A stretch of 19,452 bases of DNA, taken from assembly GCF_020172685.1 (NCBI RefSeq), contig NZ_CP083986.1, positions 4,729,422-4,748,873 on the forward strand. The letters are read 5' to 3'. The stretch comes from [Mycobacterium] nativiensis (GTDB taxonomy: Bacteria > Actinomycetota > Actinomycetes > Mycobacteriales > Mycobacteriaceae). The position numbers and the translations under genes are program-made. The notes under the pieces were generated by a model that was not told the DNA's origin, ran no database searches, and saw only the letters and a list, made by a program, of their open reading frames with translations. Shown in pieces: positions 14,472-19,452 of the stretch (positions are counted from its first letter, which is position 1; each line of letters begins with the position of its first letter).

Positions 14472-15500
14472 ATGGCCCACGATTGGTTGCTGGTGGAGAC
14501 CCTCGGCGATGAACCGGCCGTCGTCGCTCAGGGCCGCCAGGTAAAGAATCTGGTGCCCATCGCCCAGTTCCTGCGCCGCAGCCCGCACCTGGCCGCGATC
14601 CAGACCGCGATCGCCGAATCGATGCGAACCGGACAGAGCCTGGCCAGCATCACCCCGCGCAATGATCGGGTCATCCGTACCGAGCCGGTGGTGATGTCCG
14701 ACGGTCGCGTGCACGGTGTGCAGGTCTGGAGCGGACCTCCCGACGTCGAGCCGCCAGAGCGCCCGATCCCGGGCCCGCTCAAGTGGGACCTGACCCTGGG
14801 CGTGGCCACCGACACCAAGGAGTCGCTGGCCAATATCGGCAAGAACCCCGAGGTGGAGGCCACCCACGGGCGGGTGTTCGCCGAGGAGTTGCCCGCCCGC
14901 GACTTCAGCCCCAATGAGAACAAGGTGTTGGCGCTGACCATCCGCGCCGAACCCGGCCAGACCATCTGCAGCAGTTGGGATGTCACTGATTTCCGCGGCG
15001 AATTCGTCCGAGTGGGTTTCGTGGCGCGCAATGCCTTGGAACCGGCCGCCGGCGGGCGCGAACACCTGGTGTCACGCGGGATGAACTGGCGCGGCCAACT
15101 CGACGGCACGGCGCAGCGTCCAGATTTTCTGGCGCAGCAGATCCTGCACGGGTTGGCCCAGCCCGGCGTGCACCGGGCCATGGTCGACATGAGCGACTGG
15201 CGGCTGCTGAAGTGGCTGGATGACCCATGCCCGTTCTACGACTGGCGCGGCGCGGTGGAGGCGCCGAGGGTCCATCCCGACGATGAGGCCCTGATCGCCC
15301 GGATGACAGCCGATTTCACCGCCGGCCCGACGGTCGGGGTGCTTCGGCTGCGCCACCCGGGCGGCGGCTGGGAGCCGGTGCACGTGACCGTCAACCGGGT
15401 GGAGATCGACGACGACACCTTTGCCGGCCTGGTCGCGATGCGCCTGCCCACCGAAACCGAGTTGGCCGACGCGGGCTTCGACCCGGATCAGGCGCCGTGA
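14472..15500 (+). CDS. Rv3651-like sensory protein (PAS/GAF-type folds)
   Basis: This 342-aa soluble protein matches Rv3651 of M. tuberculosis in position and length (about 345 aa). From memory, the structure of Rv3651 showed a PAS-GAF-PAS arrangement and was proposed to be a signal sensor. Here the N-terminal third (MAHDWLLVETLGDEPAVVAQG, to about 115) and the C-terminal third (from about residue 235, with WRLLKWLDDPCPFYDWRG and VHPDDEALI) look PAS-like; VHPDD is a common PAS/PAC segment. There is no signal peptide, membrane span or output domain, so its partner is unknown. The mRNA is predicted to be leaderless. The last 13 bases overlap the end of the convergent cutinase gene. Confidence 0.82.
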   Translation: MAHDWLLVETLGDEPAVVAQGRQVKNLVPIAQFLRRSPHLAAIQTAIAESMRTGQSLASITPRNDRVIRTEPVVMSDGRVHGVQVWSGPPDVEPPERPIPGPLKWDLTLGVATDTKESLANIGKNPEVEATHGRVFAEELPARDFSPNENKVLALTIRAEPGQTICSSWDVTDFRGEFVRVGFVARNALEPAAGGREHLVSRGMNWRGQLDGTAQRPDFLAQQILHGLAQPGVHRAMVDMSDWRLLKWLDDPCPFYDWRGAVEAPRVHPDDEALIARMTADFTAGPTVGVLRLRHPGGGWEPVHVTVNRVEIDDDTFAGLVAMRLPTETELADAGFDPDQAP

Positions 15501-16213
15501 CGGACGGCGATCTGGCGCGCGGCGAAGTCGGCGGCCTGGTCGGCCATGCCGTTGGTCACATACGCGCTGTGCGCGCCGCGATTGAGGCTGCCGGCCTGGC
15601 AGACCGGGTCTTCGGGGGCACACAGGTCGATGGTCTTGCCGGCGAAGGCGGAACCGATGGCGATCGGCGGGGCGTCACGCTGCAGCATGTTGACGATGTT
15701 GGCCGACGGCTTGCCGAACAGGGCAACGGCGGCAACGTGATCCGCCACCGCCGGCGCCAACGGTCCGGTCAGCCCGGCGGGTAGCGCGTAGCCGGCGGGG
15801 ACGGTGTCGCTGGTGGCGTAGGCACTCACCGCCGCACCCTGGGAGTAACCGCCGAGCACGATGTCGGTGGTCGGGCAGCGCGCGGCCATGTCACCCAGGT
15901 GGTTGCTGACGTCAGCCACCCCGTCGACGGCGCGGGCGAAGTCCACCGAGGCGGGATAGTTGACCGCGTAAACCCCGACGGTCTGGCCGGGCAGCCGGCC
16001 GCGCAGGGCGTCGACGAACGGGGCGCCGACCTTGCCGATGCCGGGGCCTTCGAAGGTTCCCCGGGCGAAGACCACTTCGACATCAGCGCAGTCGCTGGTG
16101 GTGACGGCGCTCGGCGCGGCCGAGGCTGTCGCGGCTCCCACAGCGAGCAGGGCCGCGGCACTCAGGGCGGCGGCGCCGACGGCGCACAGCAGCCTTCGTC
16201 CCAGGTTGCTCAT
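15488..16213 (-). CDS. Secreted cutinase-family esterase (Culp-like)
   Basis: This is a serine esterase of the cutinase family, which in mycobacteria hydrolyses fatty-acid esters, lipids or polyesters outside the cell (241 aa). A Sec signal peptide covers about residues 1-32 (twin Arg/hydrophobic core, cleavage near ASA|AP). The triad is S124 in GGYSQG, D202 in APEDPVC and H215 in NRGAHSAY. C42-C113 and C198-C205 match the two conserved disulfides. The ATG at 16213 has a good ribosome-binding site (GAGGGGAAG, 16225 down to 16217); an upstream in-frame start would add 11 residues with no support. It diverges from a MarR regulator across a perfect palindrome that surrounds its predicted -10 element. 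Substrate is unknown; related names are Cut/CFP21/Culp. It replaces PE_PGRS genes present here in M. tuberculosis. Confidence 0.92.
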   Translation of the reverse strand: MSNLGRRLLCAVGAAALSAAALLAVGAATASAAPSAVTTSDCADVEVVFARGTFEGPGIGKVGAPFVDALRGRLPGQTVGVYAVNYPASVDFARAVDGVADVSNHLGDMAARCPTTDIVLGGYSQGAAVSAYATSDTVPAGYALPAGLTGPLAPAVADHVAAVALFGKPSANIVNMLQRDAPPIAIGSAFAGKTIDLCAPEDPVCQAGSLNRGAHSAYVTNGMADQAADFAARQIAVRHGA

Positions 16214-16227
16214 GATCTTCCCCTCAA

Positions 16228-16252
16228 GATGATTTGCACAGTACAAATCATC
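16228..16252. promoter_or_regulatory. Perfect 9+7+9 palindrome: candidate MarR operator over the cutinase -10 element
   Basis: GATGATTTG (16228-16236), spacer CACAGTA, CAAATCATC (16244-16252) form a perfect inverted repeat in the 81-bp region between the cutinase and MarR genes. The spacer read on the minus strand contains TACTGT (16243 down to 16238), a TANNNT -10 element that would start the cutinase mRNA near 16230, leaving a leader of about 17 nt with its ribosome-binding site. Binding by a dimeric regulator would therefore block cutinase transcription directly. MarR proteins usually bind palindromes of this size in their own divergent promoter. Confidence 0.7.
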
Positions 16253-16258
16253 GGAACA

Positions 16259-16287
16259 CTGACGATCGTTAGTTTATTCCCTAGAAT
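16259..16287 (+). promoter_or_regulatory. Predicted leaderless promoter of the marR gene
   Basis: CTGACG (16259-16264) and TAGAAT (16282-16287) are 17 bp apart and match -35 and -10 elements. TAGAAT ends 7 nt before the ATG at 16295, so the transcript should start at the start codon. Within it ATTC/GAAT (16276-16279 and 16284-16287) form a small dyad, and TAGTT/AACTA (16270-16274 and 16291-16295) a second, offset one; these may be additional regulator contacts. Confidence 0.6.
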
Positions 16288-16294
16288 GTTAACT

Positions 16295-16783
16295 ATGACC
16301 GATCAGACAGTGAACAATGATCTGTCGGCACCGAACGCACTGCTCAGCCCGCTGCTCGACTACCTGGCCCGCCGACTGCGCGCCGAAGCCGAAGCCGACC
16401 TGCGGCCCTTCGGCCTCAAGATCCGCCACGTGGTGGCGTTGACGGTGTTGCGCGACCTCGGCGAGCGTGCCCAGTCGCAGATGTCCGAGGCACTGGGCAT
16501 GGACGCTACCGGAATCGTGGCGCTGCTCAACGACCTCGAATCCCAGGGCCTCATCGAACGTCGCCGCGCGGCACAGGATCGGCGCAGGCACAACGTGGTG
16601 ATCACCGGGGCCGGATGCCACCGTCTCGCCGAGGTCGAGCAAGCCATCGCCGGCCTGGAGCGGCGGATGTTCGGCCTCAGCGACCGGGAGACGACCGCGC
16701 TGTATCAGCTGCTGCAGAAGGCTACCGCCGCAGCGGCCGGCGGCCCCGAGGAATCCGTGGCCGGCGAGGACTGCCCGCACTAA
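16295..16783 (+). CDS. MarR-family transcriptional regulator
   Basis: This 162-aa protein is a winged-helix regulator of the MarR family, which bind DNA as dimers and usually respond to phenolics, lipids or oxidants. The N-terminal helix (about 13-35) dimerises. The DNA-binding part is QSQMSEALGMDATGIVALLN (about 61-79) with the recognition helix near 70-80, and the wing is ERRRAAQDRRRHNVVITGAG (88-107) with its typical DRR. The C-terminal helices (about 109-146) complete the dimer. C108 and C160 could sense oxidants, but this is speculative. The ATG at 16295 sits 7 nt after TAGAAT; an in-frame ATG at 16286 is inside that promoter and less likely. The obvious target is the divergent cutinase gene and its own promoter. 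The stop overlaps the stop of the tadF-like gene on the other strand. Confidence 0.9.
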   Translation: MTDQTVNNDLSAPNALLSPLLDYLARRLRAEAEADLRPFGLKIRHVVALTVLRDLGERAQSQMSEALGMDATGIVALLNDLESQGLIERRRAAQDRRRHNVVITGAGCHRLAEVEQAIAGLERRMFGLSDRETTALYQLLQKATAAAAGGPEESVAGEDCPH

Positions 16784-17127
16784 CCAGGCGGCCCGGCCCG
16801 CGCCATCGCCCGGACCGGGCCCACCCGCCGGCCCGGCAACGCCACAGTCACGGTCACCACCACGTCCAGACCGTCCACCGCGCAGTCGAAGTCACCGACG
16901 CGCGTCATCCGGCCGGCCAATCGTTGCGCCGCCACGCAGGCCGCGTCGGGTCCCGCGGGGATCCGGGCCGCCCCGGCCAGCGCGGCCAGATCGGCGATCG
17001 CCTGTGCCCGGTGCCGCGCGATCACCACCGCGCCCAGCAGGAACCCGCCGCCGGTGAGGGCCAACAGCGCCGCGACCATCGCGGCGGCGACCACACTGGC
17101 CGCGCCGGTTTCACTCCGGCTGGTCAA
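16780..17127 (-). CDS. TadE/TadF-like pilus protein, Rv3654c-like
   Basis: This 115-aa protein is the last gene of the Tad cluster. After a short basic N-terminus it has one hydrophobic segment (VVAAAMVAALLALTGGGFLLGAV is the core, about residues 11-35), preceded by a Gly (ETGAAS) at a plausible prepilin peptidase site. The usual Glu at +5 is absent, so it is a degenerate pseudopilin of TadF/TadG type. The hydrophobic arm continues into RAQAIADLAALAGA, typical of these proteins. The start is TTG at 17127, forming a 4-bp TTGA overlap with the tadE stop; no better start exists nearby. In M. tuberculosis Rv3654c has been reported as secreted and anti-apoptotic (from memory). Confidence 0.8.
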   Translation of the reverse strand: MTSRSETGAASVVAAAMVAALLALTGGGFLLGAVVIARHRAQAIADLAALAGAARIPAGPDAACVAAQRLAGRMTRVGDFDCAVDGLDVVVTVTVALPGRRVGPVRAMARAGPPG

Positions 17128-17468
17128 GACGGTTCGGCGGCCGAGACGGCCTCGGCGCTGACCGGCAGCCCCGGCAGCAGCGTGAGCCGCGCGGTGACCG
17201 TCGCCACCACCAAACCCCCGTCGGCCCGCAGCCGGATCGCTGCGCCGTCTGGGGCGATCCGGCGGGCCACGGCCATCGCCGCCGGGGTGTCTCCGCGGGC
17301 CGCGGTCCTGGCGGCCTCCCGGGCGGCGTCGACACAGCGAATCTGGGCGGACACCGCACTGATTCCGGCCAGGCACAGCACCAATACCGAGACCAGGGCC
17401 GCCAGTGCGAACGCCGCCTCGACCGTGCCGGCGCCAGCATCGTCGGCAAGTCGGCGATGAGTGATCAA
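17124..17468 (-). CDS. tadE: TadE-family pseudopilin, Rv3655c-like
   Basis: This is a minor pilin of the Tad machine (114 aa). It carries the class III prepilin processing site: DDAG|AGTVEAAF with G12 at -1 and E17 at +5, then a hydrophobic stretch (about 18-40). C44 follows in QIRCVDAAREAARTAARGD, which is typical of TadE. The only in-frame start between the flp stop and the processing site is TTG at 17468. The gene begins 6 bases after the flp stop and its own stop overlaps the next start (TTGA), so translation is probably coupled. Confidence 0.85.
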   Translation of the reverse strand: MITHRRLADDAGAGTVEAAFALAALVSVLVLCLAGISAVSAQIRCVDAAREAARTAARGDTPAAMAVARRIAPDGAAIRLRADGGLVVATVTARLTLLPGLPVSAEAVSAAEPS

Positions 17469-17474
17469 CGCCCG

Positions 17475-17696
17475 TCACACCTTTGTGTTCAACGCACGCC
17501 CGATGACCCGGTTGAGCGCCGAGACGATCGAGTCGCCGGTGACGACGGTGTAGAGGATCGCACCGAAGGCGGCGGCCGCGATGGTCCCGATCGCGTACTC
17601 GACAGTCGACATCCCGGATTCGTCGGCTGCCAGCACCAGCAGCCGGAACTGAATGACTCGAAACAGGTTGCGTGCCTGTAACACCCGTGTCTTCAC
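17475..17696 (-). CDS. flp: Flp-type prepilin (DUF4244), Rv3656c-like
   Basis: This 73-aa protein is the predicted major pilin. A 28-residue basic leader ends in a processing site, ESG|MSTVEYAIG, with G28 at -1, E33 at +5 and Y34 at +6, the hallmark of Flp pilins cut by a TadV-type peptidase. The hydrophobic helix (about 34-52) and a short C-terminal segment follow. The GTG at 17696 is chosen for its strong GGAGG four bases upstream (17705 down to 17701). This is the best ribosome-binding site in the cluster, consistent with a need for much pilin. No prepilin peptidase gene is in the window. Confidence 0.88.
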   Translation of the reverse strand: MKTRVLQARNLFRVIQFRLLVLAADESGMSTVEYAIGTIAAAAFGAILYTVVTGDSIVSALNRVIGRALNTKV

Positions 17697-17728
17697 CGTG
17701 CCTCCTTCACCATCACCCGTCAGGGTTC

Positions 17729-17745
17729 TCGCGGTCTGTCCGCGA
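17729..17745 (-). promoter_or_regulatory. Hairpin between tadC and flp
   Basis: Arms TCGCGG (17729-17734) and CCGCGA (17740-17745) form a perfect 6-bp stem with a 5-nt loop in the 62-bp gap upstream of flp. It begins 33 nt upstream of the flp start. It may protect a processed flp mRNA 5' end or attenuate read-through. No promoter was recognised in the gap. Confidence 0.35.
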
Positions 17746-17758
17746 AGCATCTCCCGCC

Positions 17759-18346
17759 TCACAGCAGGCCCGACCGCAGCACGTCGCCGGCAAGCCCCGC
17801 CACCACCGGCACGATGCCCAGACACACGAACGCCGGCAGGAAGCACAGCCCGAGCGGGCCGGCAATCAGCACCCCGGCCCGCTCGGCGGCGGCCGTGGCG
17901 ACATGCCCGGCGTCATCACGACACTGCGCGGCAAGCTCACCGAGTCCGGCGGCCAGCGCCACCCCCGAGGTCCCCGACCGCCGGGCCAGCCGCAGCACCG
18001 CGGTCGTCGAGGGATCGAGCACACCGGTGGTCGACTCCGGCGGCGACCAGGCGATGCTCGGATCGGCGCCCAGGGCCAGTAGATCCGCGCCGCGGCGCAG
18101 CACCGCCGACAACTGTGGTGGCGCCGATCGGGCGGTGGCGACGGCGGCGCCCGACACCGGCATCCCCGCAGTCAGGCAGAGCGCGAACACGTCAAGGCCG
18201 GCCGCCAACGCCAATGCGTCGGTGCCCGGCGCCGCTCGCGGCCGCACCGGGTGATCCGGCCGGGGCAGTCCGGCCCGCGCCCGTACCATCGACGGACCGG
18301 CCGCGGCCAGCACCGCGCACGCGAGCAGCACCGCCGCGGCGCTCAC
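17759..18346 (-). CDS. tadC: TadC-like membrane assembly protein (T2SS-F fold), Rv3657c-like
   Basis: This inner-membrane platform protein of the Tad pilus is short (195 aa), as in M. tuberculosis (about 191 aa). It has an N-terminal membrane segment (1-18), a cytoplasmic T2SS-F region with ALCLTAGMPVSGAAVATA (about 55-72) and RSGTSGVALAAGLGELAAQCR (about 122-142), and a C-terminal membrane hairpin (about 157-189). It begins with GTG at 18346 in a 4-bp GTGA overlap with the tadB stop. It would pair with TadB in the membrane around the TadA ATPase. Confidence 0.85.
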   Translation of the reverse strand: MSAAAVLLACAVLAAAGPSMVRARAGLPRPDHPVRPRAAPGTDALALAAGLDVFALCLTAGMPVSGAAVATARSAPPQLSAVLRRGADLLALGADPSIAWSPPESTTGVLDPSTTAVLRLARRSGTSGVALAAGLGELAAQCRDDAGHVATAAAERAGVLIAGPLGLCFLPAFVCLGIVPVVAGLAGDVLRSGLL

Positions 18347-19143
18347 GGACCGGCCCCGGCGCGACCGGTGATCCGGTCAGACCACAACAACCCGACGCAG
18401 ACCAGGCTCACCCCCACCACCGACAGCACCCCGCCAGATCCGCCGAGCAGGAAGCTCAGCGGCCGCGCTCCGAGCAACTGGCCCAGCAGCACGCCGAGTA
18501 CCGGCAGGCAACCCAGGATGGTCGACGACGCCCGGGCACCAGCCATCCCGGCGTCTGCTCGCGCCGAAAACCGTTGTCGGGCAGCGATGTCACGTTGCGC
18601 GGCCTGCATCAGGGTGGCCACCGCCAGGCCGTGCTCGCCGCCGAGGCCCCAGTAGACGGCGAGCCGTTCCCAGTGTGCGGGCAGCGCCGAGGAGCGCGCC
18701 GCATCCTGCAGGCCGGTGGCGACGTCGGCACCGAGCCGAGCGCGCGCGACCACCCCGCGCAGGCCGGCGGACACCGCAGCATGGCGGGTCTCGGCAGCGG
18801 CAACGGCGAAGGCGCGCACCGGATGTGCTCCGATACGCAACTCCCCGACCAGGATGTCGAGCGCGGTTTCCAGGGCACGGGCTTCCTCCCGCGCACGGCG
18901 GTCCCGCAGGCGACGGCGGTGACGCGCCGTGGCGGTGGCACCGAATACCGTCCCGGCCACACAGGCGCTGGCCGGCAACGCGAGCACGGCCGCCGCGCCG
19001 CAGCCGCCGACCATTGCCGCCACGGCCCACCGGCCGACCCGCGCGCGACCCCGGCGACCAGTCGGTTCGAGCCGGCGGCGCGGTGAGACACCCAGCAGGG
19101 CCGCCGCGGCCAGCGCGAGGGCGGCGACAGCCGGGCCGCTCAC
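18343..19143 (-). CDS. tadB: TadB-like membrane assembly protein (T2SS-F fold), Rv3658c-like
   Basis: This second platform protein of the Tad system has 266 aa, the same as I recall for Rv3658c. Hydrophobic segments are near residues 4-18 and 40-73; a charged cytoplasmic stretch follows (RHRRRLRDRRAREEARALETAL is its core), then the T2SS-F region with LVGELRIGAHPVRAFAVAAAET and GLGGEHGLAVATLMQAA, and a C-terminal pair of membrane segments (about 206-256). I chose GTG at 19143 because it overlaps the tadA stop as GTGA and removes 50 residues that read through the tadA 3' end in another frame. Confidence 0.87.
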   Translation of the reverse strand: MSGPAVAALALAAAALLGVSPRRRLEPTGRRGRARVGRWAVAAMVGGCGAAAVLALPASACVAGTVFGATATARHRRRLRDRRAREEARALETALDILVGELRIGAHPVRAFAVAAAETRHAAVSAGLRGVVARARLGADVATGLQDAARSSALPAHWERLAVYWGLGGEHGLAVATLMQAAQRDIAARQRFSARADAGMAGARASSTILGCLPVLGVLLGQLLGARPLSFLLGGSGGVLSVVGVSLVCVGLLWSDRITGRAGAGP

Positions 19144-19325
19144 GCGGGCAGCCGATCTCGCAGCAACGCACGGAATTCGGCGGCGTGATCGGTCAGGCCC
19201 CGCCCGACCTGCCACACCGGTGCGGCCTGCACCCGCCCGGCGGCGGCGCGGTGCAGCAGGGAGATCTCGGTTAGCCTCCGCCGGCCGTCGCAATCGCGCC
19301 CGACATGAAGGAGTACCTGGTACGT
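19140..19325 (-). CDS. tadA: TadA/CpaF-type pilus ATPase, C-terminal fragment (partial)
   Basis: The last 61 codons of the Tad assembly ATPase are visible on the minus strand. The segment HVGRDCDGRRRLTEISLLHR matches the end of the ATPase core of CpaF-type proteins, followed by a variable tail ending in LLRDRLPA. The stop overlaps the tadB start (GTGA). Upstream, the reading frame meets TAA at 19326-19328, where the sequence becomes AT-rich, so the catalytic part (Walker A and B) is missing. This is either a contig-end misjoin or a real disruption of the gene; the first is more likely. Confidence 0.78.
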   Translation of the reverse strand, partial: TYQVLLHVGRDCDGRRRLTEISLLHRAAAGRVQAAPVWQVGRGLTDHAAEFRALLRDRLPA

Positions 19326-19452
19326 TTATCAGAGGTTTAACACGTTCTATTGGTCAATCAGCGTGTTTACCTGCACATTAATCATCGTATACATGTATCC
19401 TCTTAGGTATGGTTGGCCAAACATTTTCCAAGTTTGCACGGCGTGGCGCGCC
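19304..19452. other. AT-rich terminal segment of foreign or misassembled origin
   Basis: By hand count about 41% of 19304-19443 is G or C, against roughly 70% in the coding regions next to it. It interrupts tadA, has no long reading frame, and holds several palindromic bits: ATACATGTAT, TTGGCCAA, and an imperfect repeat GGTTTAACACG/CGTGTTTACC. The contig ends in GGCGCGCC. I cannot identify its source. A chimeric join is the simplest reading; an inserted element end is the alternative. Confidence 0.6.

Noticed and set aside
15899..16294. In-frame extension of the MarR protein back through the cutinase signal region
   Set aside because: It would traverse the promoter and the coding region of the divergent cutinase; the MarR family start is at 16295.
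19144..19293. 50-residue N-terminal extension of TadB
   Set aside because: These bases encode the conserved end of TadA in another frame, and the GTGA overlap at 19140-19143 gives a natural start.
1..19452. CRISPR array, insertion sequence, phage or toxin-antitoxin genes
   Set aside because: No regularly spaced repeats, transposase or integrase motifs, or small paired toxin genes were seen on either strand; the only mobile-element sequence is the sequencing adapter.

Overview
The window is a 19.4 kb, high-GC contig from a mycobacterium outside the M. tuberculosis complex. The evidence is protein similarity recalled from memory (TrcR/TrcS, Rv3645-type cyclase, TopA with a lysine-rich tail, SftH helicase, Rv3651, the Tad locus), a PPE protein, GTG/TTG starts and TANNNT-type promoters. 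From about base 4730 to the end the gene order follows the M. tuberculosis block Rv3644c-Rv3659c as I remember it. The left 4.7 kb (PPE, trcR-trcS, cysK-cysE) is a different arrangement. Both ends look technical: bases 1-19 are exactly the Tn5/Nextera mosaic end, and the last ~130-150 bases are about 41% GC and break the tadA reading frame. The contig is therefore probably a metagenome or draft-genome fragment.

Layout. 20-712: 3' part of a PPE-SVP-like protein with an unusual SHOCT tail. 744-3037: response regulator and sensor kinase, ATGA-coupled. 3178-4706: cysteine synthase and serine acetyltransferase, ATGA-coupled. 4732-4804 (minus): tRNA-Thr(CGU), just downstream of holB (4834-6060, minus). 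6133-7746 (plus): membrane-bound class III adenylate cyclase, diverging from holB and ending 1 bp from topA (7748-10549, minus). 10665-11276 (minus): Rv3647c-like protein. 11403-11606 (minus): cold-shock protein with its own terminator. 11871-14222 (plus): SftH-type helicase. 14472-15500 (plus): Rv3651-like sensory protein, with a predicted leaderless start. 15488-16213 (minus): secreted cutinase, diverging from a MarR regulator (16295-16783, plus) across an 81-bp region with a perfect 9+7+9 palindrome. 16780-19325 (minus): Tad/Flp pilus genes (tadF-like, tadE, flp, tadC, tadB, end of tadA), mostly overlapping by 4 bp.

How the genes work together. cysK and cysE make cysteine from serine via O-acetylserine, and the terminal isoleucine of CysE fits assembly of the cysteine synthase complex. 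holB, topA and sftH act on DNA. The tad genes encode a type IVc pilus-like secretion machine. The most interesting local system is the cutinase/MarR pair: it lies where M. tuberculosis carries PE_PGRS genes, and its palindrome is centred on the predicted cutinase -10 element, so it looks like a self-contained regulated esterase module. No interval longer than 300 bases lacks a gene; the two largest gaps (11607-11870 and 14223-14471) are described. I found no insertion sequence, CRISPR array, rRNA or prophage gene.
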